In this document: piece after piece, positions 1-9,468 of the stretch
Numbering within the stretch: position 1 is the first letter of the stretch
Layout: each line of letters starts with the position of its first letter
Source: Saprospiraceae bacterium
GTDB lineage: Bacteria; Bacteroidota; Bacteroidia; Chitinophagales; Saprospiraceae
Assembly: GCA_016717265.1 (NCBI GenBank)
Contig: JADKFX010000001.1
Coordinates: 3,298,501 to 3,362,500 of the forward strand
Reading direction: 5' to 3'
Length of the DNA stretch: 64,000 bases
Notes under the pieces: model-generated
The model's input: the letters and a program-made list of their open reading frames with translations, nothing else
What the model was told of the DNA's origin: nothing
The model's database searches: none
Program-made: the position numbers and the translations under genes

Positions 1-284
1 AAATAATCTAAGCCAAATCCAAATAATGAAAACAATAATACCGGTCTTCGACCGTATCGATCACTTAAGCCTCCCATTATTGGTGCAAATAGGAACAGCA
101 TAAGTGAAAAGGATGAACCCATCCAACCTGCAATTTTACTAGATTCGCTCAGACCTTTACCAGACAACTCTTGAATTAATTGAGGCAACACGGGAATAAT
201 GATTCCTAAACCAATAATATCAATTAAAACAGCTAAAAAGATAAAGGTTAAAGCCCTTTTACTAGTTTGCGACACTTCACTCAT
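1..284 (-). CDS. MFS transporter, TCR/Tet-like, N-terminal part (runs off the window)
   Basis: Only the first ~94 residues are in the window. The start is the ATG read from 284, giving MSEVSQTSKRALTF, then a hydrophobic helix with the DIIGLGIIIPVLP pattern typical of the first transmembrane helix of tetracycline-type major facilitator drug/H+ antiporters. A second helix is followed by GGLSDRYGRRPVLL, the family motif A in the loop between helices 2 and 3. Family knowledge predicts a 12-helix inner-membrane antiporter of about 400 residues; the substrate cannot be told. It is transcribed leftward, away from the glycosyltransferase gene. Confidence 0.85.
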   Translation of the reverse strand, partial: MSEVSQTSKRALTFIFLAVLIDIIGLGIIIPVLPQLIQELSGKGLSESSKIAGWMGSSFSLMLFLFAPIMGGLSDRYGRRPVLLFSLFGFGLDY

Positions 285-508
285 GATCCATCATACAAGA
301 TTGCAAAGATACTTAGATTATTTAGAAGTATGCCGCAACATAATATCGGTTTTTAAAATTAGAATAACCGGATCTCAAAAAATAATTCAAATGTAAATTT
401 CAATTTAATGCTGCCTTAGATTTAGAAATTATAAAAATGAATTTAAATAAAAACTATAACATGAGGAATCAAGATATGGAATGCGCTACATTCAAAAAGT
501 AATGATAT

Positions 509-1720
509 TCAGGTTGCCAATCCAAGTAACTTCTTTAAATTTTTAGCAACTGTGGGTCCGTAAAAAGAATGAGCCGCTACTTTTGCATTTAAAATCAATT
601 GATGTTTACGCGCAGAATCTTCAGTAACGCGAAGCAAGCCATTTAGCAGCGATAATTCTGAAGGTTCTGTAACCAATTCTGCGCAATCGAATTTTTGAAT
701 AAAATTTGTCAGAAAAGAATTTAGTGGAGAATGTGCAAGTATAGGTTTGCCTGAGAGCAACAGTGGAATCGTTCGGGTTGGGAAGATCGTTTGATATTCA
801 ACCTCTGTATATTCCCCGGTAAATCCATGCGTCAACAAACAAACATCATAATTTTCAAATAAAGCATTTACATTTTCTTGCTTTACAAAACCCCTGTGAT
901 TTATGCCTAATGCATCAAGATCCAATCCCCATTTCAGTTTTAAAATATTTTTATTCGTCGAAGTAAAAATATCAACCAAATAGGTATTTCGATTCTTTGA
1001 AAGGAGTTTCAACAATCGACCGGTAGCTTCTATATTTGAATTATTAAAGGTTCCAATTAAAATCAATCTAAATGGTGGAGCAGATTTAAAATTTACCTTT
1101 GATTCAGGATCTTTAGGATAGACATCAAATGTGTGTGGAAGTGTTGCTATTTTCTGAGCATACTCTGGATATTGTAGTTTATAATAATCCTTCATCCCAT
1201 CACTCATCACAAAAATCAAACTAGAATCACTAAATACTTTGGCTTGAATTTTTTCAGCGATCCATTTGGAAAAACCATGTCTATTATCTACATATGTATT
1301 ATGAAAATATGAAAATAATTTAATTTTAAAAAATCTGGCAACTAACCAGGATGCAAATAAAAAAAAAGCATCTGGAAAACTTGTTAGGATTGCAACAGGC
1401 TTTTCTGTTTTTGCTAATTTAAATAGATTCAATACAAAAATTGGAAATATTAATAATCGTGGCAAAAAGAAAAAACGATCTCCATGACCTTTCCAGTTTA
1501 ACTCTGTAAAAAAATAATGATACAATACTCCATCATAAAACTTTGATCCTTGAAACAATTTTCTACTACCACCAAGGACTACGATTTCTTGTGATTCAAA
1601 ATTTTTTGCAAGCTGATGGGTGATATAAGAACTACCACCTTGAGAAGGTGGGATCATCCAGGAAATATACCATAATTTTTTAGATGGTTCCTGAACGTTC
1701 AATGCATTCTGTTTTTCCAT
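509..1720 (-). CDS. Glycosyltransferase, GT4-like (group 1)
   Basis: A 403-residue cytosolic protein with no signal peptide. The N-terminal strand/loop (WMIPPSQGGSSYITHQLA, about residues 21-38) resembles the glycine-rich acceptor loop of GT-B glycosyltransferases. The C-terminal half has the expected LILIGTFNNSN strand and later TIFPTRTIPLLLSGKPILAHSP, like the nucleotide-sugar-binding region of family 4. The EX7E pattern is not clear. Its start overlaps the end of the upstream epimerase gene by about 22 bases, so the two are probably co-transcribed and translationally coupled. Likely role: adding a sugar in surface polysaccharide or glycan synthesis; donor and acceptor unknown. Confidence 0.7.
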   Translation of the reverse strand: MEKQNALNVQEPSKKLWYISWMIPPSQGGSSYITHQLAKNFESQEIVVLGGSRKLFQGSKFYDGVLYHYFFTELNWKGHGDRFFFLPRLLIFPIFVLNLFKLAKTEKPVAILTSFPDAFFLFASWLVARFFKIKLFSYFHNTYVDNRHGFSKWIAEKIQAKVFSDSSLIFVMSDGMKDYYKLQYPEYAQKIATLPHTFDVYPKDPESKVNFKSAPPFRLILIGTFNNSNIEATGRLLKLLSKNRNTYLVDIFTSTNKNILKLKWGLDLDALGINHRGFVKQENVNALFENYDVCLLTHGFTGEYTEVEYQTIFPTRTIPLLLSGKPILAHSPLNSFLTNFIQKFDCAELVTEPSELSLLNGLLRVTEDSARKHQLILNAKVAAHSFYGPTVAKNLKKLLGLAT

Positions 1721-2751
1721 GATAAAACGATCTCTTGATTTATATCTTCTAGAGATTTAGAAATACTCCAGGAAGGATAGTGCGCTTTCATTTTTCTCAA
1801 ATCGGAAATATAACAAATATGATCGCCTTCTCTATTTTTATCCTGGTATTTGAAATTCATTTTCTTACCAGAAATAGCAGACACGATTTCAAAGGCTTCT
1901 AAAATAGAGCAGGCATTTTTTCTTCCTCCACCAATATTATAAACTTCTCCAACTCTTGGGTTTGCAAAAAATTGCTCGATAAAGCGAACCACATCTAATG
2001 CGTGAATATTATCTCGTACTTGCTTTCCCTGATAGCCAAAAATTGTATATTCAGCTCCTGTTAAGTTTACTTTTATCAAATAACTTAAGAAACCATGCAA
2101 CTCAACCCCTGAATGATTTGGGCCTGTAAGGCAACCCCCTCTTAATGCACAGGTAGGCATATTAAAATAACGGCCATACTCTTGCACTAAAATATCTGCA
2201 GCTAATTTAGAAGCTCCAAAAAGCGAATGTTTTGACTGGTCTATGGTGAATGATTCAGGAATACCATTTACATATTCTTCATCTGCAAAATCCCACCGGG
2301 TTTCCAATTCATTCAATCTCAATAAATTTGGAGCATCTCCATAGACTTTATTCGTAGACAAATGAACAAAAGGTGACTCCGGACAAGAAATTCTACAAGC
2401 TTCCAACAGATTTAAAGTGCCCCCTGCATTCACATCAAAATCATCAAAAACTCTGGTAGCTGCTAAATCATGGCTAGGTTGTGCGGCAGTATGAACTATA
2501 AAATCTGGTTTAATTTCTGCAACAGTTCGCAAGACTTCTACTCTATTTCTCACGTCTAATTCCACATGCCTAAAATGCTTGCAAGAATCTTGAAGTTGTT
2601 TTTGGTTCCACCTGGTATCCCCTTTGGGACCAAAAAAATCAGCCCGCATATTATTATCAATACCAACTATATTCCAAGCCATTTGATCGAAATAACGCAC
2701 CACTTCAGAACCAATTAATCCAGACGATCCAGTAACAAGTAATTTAGGCAT
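1699..2751 (-). CDS. NAD-dependent epimerase/dehydratase (CDP-paratose 2-epimerase-like SDR)
   Basis: Extended short-chain dehydrogenase/reductase of about 350 residues. The start chosen at 2751 places the Rossmann motif LLVTGSSGLIGSEVVRYF directly after the initiator Met; an ATG 45 bases upstream would add an unrelated tail. Later motifs are HTAAQPSHD, STNKVYGDAPN and FGASKLAAD, then RGGCLTGPNHSGVELHG, which resembles CDP-paratose/tyvelose epimerases. In the catalytic YxxxK position the sequence reads FGASK, so the usual tyrosine is replaced by phenylalanine. Product: probably a nucleotide-sugar epimerase or dehydratase feeding the adjacent glycosyltransferase; the precise substrate is inference. 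Confidence 0.78.
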   Translation of the reverse strand: MPKLLVTGSSGLIGSEVVRYFDQMAWNIVGIDNNMRADFFGPKGDTRWNQKQLQDSCKHFRHVELDVRNRVEVLRTVAEIKPDFIVHTAAQPSHDLAATRVFDDFDVNAGGTLNLLEACRISCPESPFVHLSTNKVYGDAPNLLRLNELETRWDFADEEYVNGIPESFTIDQSKHSLFGASKLAADILVQEYGRYFNMPTCALRGGCLTGPNHSGVELHGFLSYLIKVNLTGAEYTIFGYQGKQVRDNIHALDVVRFIEQFFANPRVGEVYNIGGGRKNACSILEAFEIVSAISGKKMNFKYQDKNREGDHICYISDLRKMKAHYPSWSISKSLEDINQEIVLSWKNRMH

Positions 2752-2894
2752 ATAAGAAACAAAATTAATATGTAAACATATGTCATTCAAGGACAAAGAT
2801 AAAAATTAAAAATAAACAAACATATTTTAATAAATATTAAATGAAAAAATAATTTTTGTAATTTTACCCATATAACACGAACACTATAAGACAC

Positions 2895-5255
2895 ATGCTA
2901 CAGAAACACCAATTGCTTAAGCAATACTTTGGCTATTCTGAATTCAGACCAGGCCAGGAACAAATTATTGATGCCGTAATTTCAAACAAAGATGTATTGG
3001 TATTAATGCCAACAGGAGGTGGTAAATCCATTTGTTTTCAAATTCCTGCACTGCTAAAAGAAGGAATCACCTTAGTCATTTCGCCATTAATTGCTTTAAT
3101 GAAAGATCAGGTAGAATCTTTAAAAGCAAATGGAGTTACCGCAGAATTTATCAATAGTAGTCTCTCGCCAAATGAAGAATTTGAAATTACAGAAAGGTGT
3201 TTTGCAAATCAAATTAAATTGCTTTACATCTCTCCTGAAAAGGCTTTATCTTTATCTGGAAGTATGCTTAAAAGACTTCCAATTTCATTAATTGCGATTG
3301 ATGAAGCACATTGCATTTCACAATGGGGCCATGATTTTAGACCTGAATATGCCCTATTAAAAAATCTTCGACTCCAATTTCCTGAAATACCTGTCATTGC
3401 ATTAACTGCTACTGCAGATAAAACTACCCGAAAAGATATCATTGTTCAATTAGCATTAAACGACCCACAACTATTTGTCTCTTCATTTGATCGTGCAAAT
3501 TTTCATCTTTCTGTTAGAAGTAATATTAAAGAACGGGATAAAAATGAAGAGATTATTGCCTTTATAAAAGAACACAAAGATCAAAGTGGTATCATTTATT
3601 GCTTATCAAGAAAAGGAACGGAAACACTTTCTTCCATTTTAAATGCCCAAGGAATTCCATCCGCTTTTTATCATGCTGGAATGACAAGCGCTGATCGCTC
3701 TAAGGTTCAGGAAAATTTTATTTTTGATGATTTAAAAATAATTTGTGCCACCATCGCATTTGGAATGGGCATAGACAAATCAAATGTCCGCTGGATCATC
3801 CATTACAATTTACCTAAAAATATTGAAGGATATTATCAGGAAATAGGAAGGGCTGGACGGGACGGAGCACCTGCAAAAACAATCCTCTATTACAACATAA
3901 AAGATCTCATCCTATTGAATAAATTTGCTGCGGAAAGTGGACAAGCAGAACTCAATCTTGAAAAGCTCAAACGGATGCAACAGTTTGCAGAAGCCCGGGT
4001 ATGTAGAAGAAGAATATTGCTAAGTTACTTTGGTGAAAACTATGAGCAGAATTGTAATTCCTGTGATGTTTGTAAAAATCCACCGACCTACATAGATGGT
4101 AGCCTAATTGCACAAAAGGCTATTTCCGCATTACTCCGTGCAAATGAATCTATTGGTATTAAAATGTTAGTTGATATTTTAAGAGGTTCTCTCAATGCCG
4201 AAATTTTAGAAAAAGGATTTGACAAATTAAAAACGCATGGTGCTGGTCGCGAACTTTCATTTGATGTATGGCAATCCTATATACTTCAATTATTACAAAT
4301 AGGTGTTTTCGAAATGGCATATGATGAAGGATTTTCCTTGAAGGTGAGCGAATTTGGTAAAAAAGTAGTCATGGGCAATTTTAAGGTTGATTTAACAAGT
4401 GTATTGCCAAAATCATTTCGTGAAAAGTCAAATATTTCAACAGAAAAGGAAATTCCGAAATCAAATATATTTGAAGTGCTTAGGCAATTGCGCAAAAAAA
4501 TTGCTACCGAAGAAGGATTACCACCCTATATCATATTTCATGACAGTACCTTATTGGAAATGGCAGATTTATTACCTACAAATCGATTAGAGATGATGGT
4601 CATAAGCGGTATGTCAAATATTAAGTATAGCAAATATGGCCATCGATTTGAAAAAATACTACAAGAGCATTCCAAAGTAATTGGTGAGGAAATAAAAAAC
4701 AAGTTAGATGCTTTTATTCAGGATGAAAAAATCAATGAATATATTCAGGAACTAAAAAATTATCCTGTCCGCATTTCACATACAATCCTGGGTAAGGCAT
4801 TACTTGGTTCAGAACGAGACTTGATGCCAGATGCATTAAAGCAATTAAGTTTTTATGGCATTCTAAAAGGCAAAACAAACTATAAAATCATCGGTCCCAT
4901 ACTTCAAAATTACTTTAAACGGAATCAGGTAGAAGTTGGCACTAGCTCTGAAATATCAGCCATAAATTATTTTAATGATCCAATTAAAAATGATTTATCT
5001 GAAACCGAAATCGAATCCTATAAAAAGCTTATACAAGGAATTCCAATTTCCAGGCCAGATGATGTCATAGATAATGATTACATTCTCACTACCCGAAAAG
5101 CACATCCCCGTGCATATGAATTTTGGAGTGAAGAGGAAAATGATTTATTTGTTAAACTCTGTACTAAAACAAATGATCTTTCTTTGATATCCTCCATTTT
5201 ACTTCGCAATCCAGGTTCTGTGAAAAATCAATTTAAAAAAATAAATAAACATTAA
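2895..5255 (+). CDS. recQ: ATP-dependent DNA helicase RecQ
   Basis: A 786-residue superfamily 2 helicase. Walker A PTGGGKS is at residues 39-45, the DEAH box at 136-139 (IDEAHCISQWGHDFRPEY) and motif VI QEIGRAGRDG at about 315-324. The zinc-binding cysteines of the RecQ-Ct region are at 370, 387, 390 and 393, followed by a winged helix and an HRDC domain around 515-590. The last ~50 residues (FWSEEENDLF onward) look like a small Myb/SANT-type helical module, as in other Bacteroidota RecQ proteins, which makes it longer than the ~600-residue E. coli enzyme. Role: 3'-5' unwinding in recombination and fork repair. Transcribed alone, divergent from the epimerase gene. Confidence 0.96.
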   Translation: MLQKHQLLKQYFGYSEFRPGQEQIIDAVISNKDVLVLMPTGGGKSICFQIPALLKEGITLVISPLIALMKDQVESLKANGVTAEFINSSLSPNEEFEITERCFANQIKLLYISPEKALSLSGSMLKRLPISLIAIDEAHCISQWGHDFRPEYALLKNLRLQFPEIPVIALTATADKTTRKDIIVQLALNDPQLFVSSFDRANFHLSVRSNIKERDKNEEIIAFIKEHKDQSGIIYCLSRKGTETLSSILNAQGIPSAFYHAGMTSADRSKVQENFIFDDLKIICATIAFGMGIDKSNVRWIIHYNLPKNIEGYYQEIGRAGRDGAPAKTILYYNIKDLILLNKFAAESGQAELNLEKLKRMQQFAEARVCRRRILLSYFGENYEQNCNSCDVCKNPPTYIDGSLIAQKAISALLRANESIGIKMLVDILRGSLNAEILEKGFDKLKTHGAGRELSFDVWQSYILQLLQIGVFEMAYDEGFSLKVSEFGKKVVMGNFKVDLTSVLPKSFREKSNISTEKEIPKSNIFEVLRQLRKKIATEEGLPPYIIFHDSTLLEMADLLPTNRLEMMVISGMSNIKYSKYGHRFEKILQEHSKVIGEEIKNKLDAFIQDEKINEYIQELKNYPVRISHTILGKALLGSERDLMPDALKQLSFYGILKGKTNYKIIGPILQNYFKRNQVEVGTSSEISAINYFNDPIKNDLSETEIESYKKLIQGIPISRPDDVIDNDYILTTRKAHPRAYEFWSEEENDLFVKLCTKTNDLSLISSILLRNPGSVKNQFKKINKH

Positions 5256-5350
5256 TTAGCACAAAGTCTATTATTTAAGACATTAGAATCAAAATAGATT
5301 GACGTATCTTTAAGATTCGTATTTATTTGGACAAACATAAAAACAAATTT

Positions 5351-5959
5351 ATGCTAATCTTTAATCGAAAAAAATTACTAGATGGTTATGTAAGCCGATT
5401 TGGGCCTTTAACAAACAATCTGGTGGAAGCCTTTAGCTTTATATTTGACCATATCAAAAGCGATGTAAGGTTTACGGATTCTGAAACCGACCGAAGGAAG
5501 CTGGCTTATTGCATGGCTACTTTCAAATGGGAAACTGCACATACTATGAGACCCATTGACGAACGAGGTGGTGAAGCATATTTTAATAAACTTTACAATC
5601 CACAAACCCGGGTTGGAAAAATGCTAGGCAATACAAAACCCGGTGATGGAGCTTTATTTCATGGTCGCGGTTACGTGCAAATAACCGGCAGAAAGAATTA
5701 TGCCAAAGCAAAAAAACTTACAGGTGTTGATCTTATAAATGAACCAGAACGCGCTAAAGATCCAGCCTTAGCATATCATATTGCAATGCAAGGAATGACA
5801 GATGGTTGGTTTACAGGAAAAAAACTGTCGAATTACTTTTTCGACAATACCGCTGATTATGTAAATGCACGTAAAATTATAAACGGCCTGGATAAAGCTG
5901 ATAAAATAGCTGATATTGCCAGAGAATACAGTGAAATCCTTAGGGAAGCAAGATTATAA
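5351..5959 (+). CDS. Glycoside hydrolase family 19 (chitinase/endolysin-like)
   Basis: About 202 residues from the ATG at 5351; a TTG at 5327 would add eight charged residues and is less likely. Family signatures: ATFKWETAHTM with the probable first catalytic Glu, GDGALFHGRGYVQITGRKNY (the GH19 core motif) and ARKIINGLDKADKIA. Length and lack of extra domains match the phage- and bacterium-borne GH19 enzymes that cut peptidoglycan or chitin-like beta-1,4-linked aminosugars. There is no signal peptide, so release would need lysis or another route. It sits alone between recQ and a convergent DUF5995 gene; no holin or other lysis gene is adjacent. Confidence 0.85.
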   Translation: MLIFNRKKLLDGYVSRFGPLTNNLVEAFSFIFDHIKSDVRFTDSETDRRKLAYCMATFKWETAHTMRPIDERGGEAYFNKLYNPQTRVGKMLGNTKPGDGALFHGRGYVQITGRKNYAKAKKLTGVDLINEPERAKDPALAYHIAMQGMTDGWFTGKKLSNYFFDNTADYVNARKIINGLDKADKIADIAREYSEILREARL

Positions 5960-6109
5960 AAGATTCTCTCAAAATATATTAAAAGTTATTAAAAATGGTA
6001 TCCACAATTTTTGAGGATATTACCGACGAACATTATTTTTGAAAAATATATAAGCTTAATTATTCCTGATTTAATATTTACTTCTGCTACTTTGTTAGTC
6101 ACTCAAAAA

Positions 6110-6865
6110 TTAGTCATCCAATTTTTTTATCTTACTTTCTATAGTGCCAAATTCAAAAAACCTGAATATATACATCAAAGTGCTAATATAAAATCCTGGC
6201 TTTTGTAATTTTGTTCCAAATGTCGCAACTTTCTTATCTCGTTCAATAATATACGATTCCCTTGCGGCATCTGTCTCTATGGCAGCAATGTCGACTGCAA
6301 CACTCCACGCTGCATCGCGAGCGATCAACATTGAAAAACCGGCGATCGTATTCTGCAGGTGATCAACTTTTAATTCTGTGATGAATTTACTAAGTGGCCA
6401 CATATCAAATAAATCTGATTTAACATCATGGATCAGCTCATTCAATATACTATTTATCTTATTAAAATCATTTTGTATATTTTGAATCTGATTGCCAGGA
6501 GCAATAGCAGCTGCAGCGACACCAAGATCCAGTCCGATATGTGCATTCATCCCAGCAATCAAATGGTGTATCACCATAGGCTTCCAGGAATGTGTTTCAT
6601 CAAAGGCAAGTTGCCAGGAAGCCGAACAGGATATATTGCTTTTATATTGTTGATAAGCTTCCAAATATCGATTTGCAAAAATAACATCAAGCATTTCCAT
6701 TCGCTTATTGTCGTCAAAATAATTGAGTTTAATCTTTTCTGAAACGGCCACCGTTACTTTTTTATACAATGCAGCAAAATAACCTGCCCTATCTCCATTC
6801 TGAACAGAATATTTTACAATAACATCCAATTGGTCAATAACTTCAGAGATCGTGGTTGCTAACAT
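6110..6865 (-). CDS. DUF5995 family protein
   Basis: A 251-residue, mostly helical soluble protein. The stretch HSWKPMVIHHLIAGMNAHIG with the following LDLGVAAAA matches the conserved core of DUF5995, a Bacteroidota/actinobacterial family of unknown function whose His-rich HHL..GMNAHI motif could be a metal or cofactor site (inference). Start at the ATG read from 6865. It is a single gene, convergent with the GH19 gene; the 150 bases between them have no obvious terminator hairpin. Confidence 0.75.
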   Translation of the reverse strand: MLATTISEVIDQLDVIVKYSVQNGDRAGYFAALYKKVTVAVSEKIKLNYFDDNKRMEMLDVIFANRYLEAYQQYKSNISCSASWQLAFDETHSWKPMVIHHLIAGMNAHIGLDLGVAAAAIAPGNQIQNIQNDFNKINSILNELIHDVKSDLFDMWPLSKFITELKVDHLQNTIAGFSMLIARDAAWSVAVDIAAIETDAARESYIIERDKKVATFGTKLQKPGFYISTLMYIFRFFEFGTIESKIKKLDD

Positions 6866-7325
6866 ATGAAAAATTTTAATTAAAGATAGAAATTTTATAT
6901 ATAATTATTATAAATGAATTCCAATCAATATGTATTGCTTAGACTAAATCAAATTTTTAAAATAATTTATACTCCATGTTAAGTTAAATGTATCAAATGA
7001 TTAAGAAATTTTAGAATAAGTATTTTAAACTTTCATACTTAAGCAGAAACTAATCTTATTAATTTAAATTTGAAATCAATACCATTTCAATTAATCTGAA
7101 GGAATGCGTGATACTAATTCCAATTAAAGTGGAACATCTGTAACTAATATTCTATTTTGTATAAGCTTGCTAAAAGACATAGCAAGCATCTTTGCAACAT
7201 GGTTAGAATTCACTCTAATTCAGTTCATAAACTAGCACTGTAATGCTGGAATAATTAACCCTTATATGCTATTAGTACTGTTTATACAATAGCAATAATT
7301 AATGATATAAAAAGTATTTGCATTC
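6866..7325. other. Intergenic region, 460 bp, AT-rich
   Basis: Divergent upstream region of the DUF5995 gene (leftward) and the T9SS protein (rightward). No open frame with coding character was found. A 7-bp inverted repeat GCTTGCT / AGCAAGC with a 9-base loop lies at 7165-7187 but has no T-run, so it is not a convincing terminator. No clear TAnnTTTG element was found close to either start. Confidence 0.6.
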
Positions 7326-8603
7326 ATGAAACCAGTTTTGACAATTGTATTTCAACTTCTATTGCATTTATCCTTAAGTGCTCAAGGCAATCGGGTATTT
7401 TCAGGTGGAGAGCTTATAAACTATAGCATTGTAGATATTTCTGCAATTGATGGAATTGCATGGAGTACAGAAAGAATTGCATTACCTGGATATTTCAGTG
7501 TGGTTGATACTGCAACTTTTATAGGATGTAGCGATACTGCAAATATTGATGGTTATATAAAAAAATATGGCAATAATAATTTTATATTTCCAGTTGGGAG
7601 TGGAAATGATTTGAGGACATTAGAAATCTCAGCTCCAATTGCAAAAACAGAAACATATGCTACAGCATGGATTCTTGGAAACCCAAGTTTCACCTTAGAT
7701 CCAACAGTACCAAACGAAGGAATACATTCCGTTTTGCTTGTTTCTGCACCAATTATTTCTGTAAGTACTATCGGGCAATGGGACTGGCAGGTAGGTGCTT
7801 TCGAAAACTTAGGAAATGGAACCACCGGAACTGGCGAAGGCCTTACGATCACTGCGAGTATTCCCGATATGACTTCATTTGCTGAAAAAAATAATTTACG
7901 TCTTGTTGGTTGGGATGGTTCAAGTTGGATAGATCTAAGCAATTCTGCAACAGCAAATGGAAACATTGAAAATAGCAGCTTAATCGGCACGATGAAAATG
8001 GGTATCACTGCCATTGCAATTGGGAGTATCGAATTATCACTTTTTATAAAATTAGAAAATTTTGCTGCAACTGCAATCAATTGCAATACAATCATAACAT
8101 GGAGCACCTTAGAAGAAAATAATACGGAATCTTTTATTGTGGAGCAAAGTTTTGATGCCATTGATTTTCATTCTATTGCAACCTTAATTGCTACAGGATC
8201 AATGAATGGAACCAACAATTACAAGATAAGTCTATCACAACCATCAGGCATCGTTTTCTACCGTTTAAAAATAATAAATAAAGATGGCACTTCCAGCTAT
8301 TCTAAAATAATACTAATTCAAAATAACTGTAACGAAAAAGATTATATGATTGTATATCCGAATCCTGTTTCGGCATATGAAAAAATAAATTTAAGATTTG
8401 AAACATACTATAGAGGAAATGCAGATTTAGTAATCTTCAACACATTAGGTCAAAGAATTTTAACACAACCAATCCTGGTGAATGGTGGAATTAACCTTAT
8501 ATCGCTTAAACTCGAGGAATTGACAGCTGCGGTATATTTTATCATTGTGTTAAGCGAAAACGGAAAACAAATTGGCAGCACTCAGAAATTTATTAGACAA
8601 TAG
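7326..8603 (+). CDS. Secreted protein with T9SS type A C-terminal sorting domain
   Basis: A 425-residue exported protein. The N-terminal signal peptide (MKPVLTIVFQLLLHLSLSAQ) is followed by beta-rich sequence with no enzyme motif recognised. The last ~80 residues begin with a YPNPVS motif, continue through VIFNTLGQRIL and end in KFIRQ, a type A sorting domain that directs outer-membrane translocation by the type IX system and usually surface attachment via A-LPS. A fibronectin-like segment precedes it (WSTLEENNTESFIVEQSFD). First of four same-strand genes of exported proteins, 18 bases from the next; probably an operon. Function unknown; adhesin or surface structural role is a guess. Confidence 0.8.
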   Translation: MKPVLTIVFQLLLHLSLSAQGNRVFSGGELINYSIVDISAIDGIAWSTERIALPGYFSVVDTATFIGCSDTANIDGYIKKYGNNNFIFPVGSGNDLRTLEISAPIAKTETYATAWILGNPSFTLDPTVPNEGIHSVLLVSAPIISVSTIGQWDWQVGAFENLGNGTTGTGEGLTITASIPDMTSFAEKNNLRLVGWDGSSWIDLSNSATANGNIENSSLIGTMKMGITAIAIGSIELSLFIKLENFAATAINCNTIITWSTLEENNTESFIVEQSFDAIDFHSIATLIATGSMNGTNNYKISLSQPSGIVFYRLKIINKDGTSSYSKIILIQNNCNEKDYMIVYPNPVSAYEKINLRFETYYRGNADLVIFNTLGQRILTQPILVNGGINLISLKLEELTAAVYFIIVLSENGKQIGSTQKFIRQ

Positions 8604-8621
8604 ATCCTTAAAAATATAAAT

Positions 8622-9434
8622 TTGAAATATAAATTCTTCAACCAGATTTTAAAAATTGCATTTGTGAGCAGTATTGTTTTCAATTGTACAACACTTCATG
8701 CACAAATAAAAGTAGGAAACAATCCTTCGACATTAGATCCAAATGCGGCTCTTGAAATTGAATCTGTCAATAAAGGTTTACTGCTCCCCCGACTCGCATT
8801 AAGCTCAACAACCAGCACTACCCCTTTAAGCAGCTTTGTTCCCGGAATGTTTGTTTATAATATTTCAACAACAAATGATATTACGCCTGGTATTTATTAT
8901 AGCGATGGCTTAAAATGGATAAAAGTAAACGCCGCAACTTTAACAAACAACTGGAGTCTTAATGGAAATTCCGGAACAGATTCCACAAATAGCTTTTTAG
9001 GAACCACTGATAATGCACCATTGCTTTTAAAAACTAATAATACAGAACGTTTGCGTATTACAGAAGATGGCAATCTGGGTATTGGTACAACCTCCCCTTT
9101 AGCCGCTTTGCATGTAAAAGGTCAGGTAATCATAGATAGCTTTAACACAGGCAATTTAGCAAACGACAATATAATAGTCGCTAATCAAACAGACGGCCGA
9201 TTAAAAATGGTGCCATCAACCAGCTTCATTCTGGGTATGCACAAACGCAATGAAATTGTACAAAATTCAGGGCAAACAATTTTTAATACACCCTTGCAAA
9301 TTGATAATCCCGATAAAATCATGCTCTATAGAAATGGAGTTATGATAGCATTTACTTTAAATAATTCCAACTCAATAGTATCAGAAATCCCTTGCTTGAT
9401 GGGAGACGAAATAAGCATTTTACAACTTAAATAA
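8622..9434 (+). CDS. Secreted tail-fibre-like repeat protein
   Basis: A 270-residue protein starting at a TTG codon; no ATG precedes the signal peptide, which ends near TTLHAQ. The N-terminal region (NPSTLDPNAALEIESVNKGL, then LLPRL) and the SLNGNSGTDSTNSFLGTTD / GNLGIGTTSPLAALHV segments are the repeats widely annotated in Bacteroidota as tail-fibre-like surface proteins. The C-terminal ~60 residues (QNSGQTIFNTPLQIDNPDKI) resemble the end of the following gene product. No enzyme motif. Role unknown; cell-surface filament or contractile-injection-like fibre is inference. Confidence 0.65.
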   Translation: MKYKFFNQILKIAFVSSIVFNCTTLHAQIKVGNNPSTLDPNAALEIESVNKGLLLPRLALSSTTSTTPLSSFVPGMFVYNISTTNDITPGIYYSDGLKWIKVNAATLTNNWSLNGNSGTDSTNSFLGTTDNAPLLLKTNNTERLRITEDGNLGIGTTSPLAALHVKGQVIIDSFNTGNLANDNIIVANQTDGRLKMVPSTSFILGMHKRNEIVQNSGQTIFNTPLQIDNPDKIMLYRNGVMIAFTLNNSNSIVSEIPCLMGDEISILQLK

Positions 9435-9468
9435 ATATTAATTCACTTAAAATTTTAAAAATTAACGC

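Noticed and set aside
199..396. 65-residue plus-strand open frame
   Set aside because: Antisense to the start of the MFS transporter gene, which has clear family motifs.
7553..8161. 202-residue minus-strand open frame
   Set aside because: Shadow of the T9SS-sorted protein gene on the other strand; no motif.
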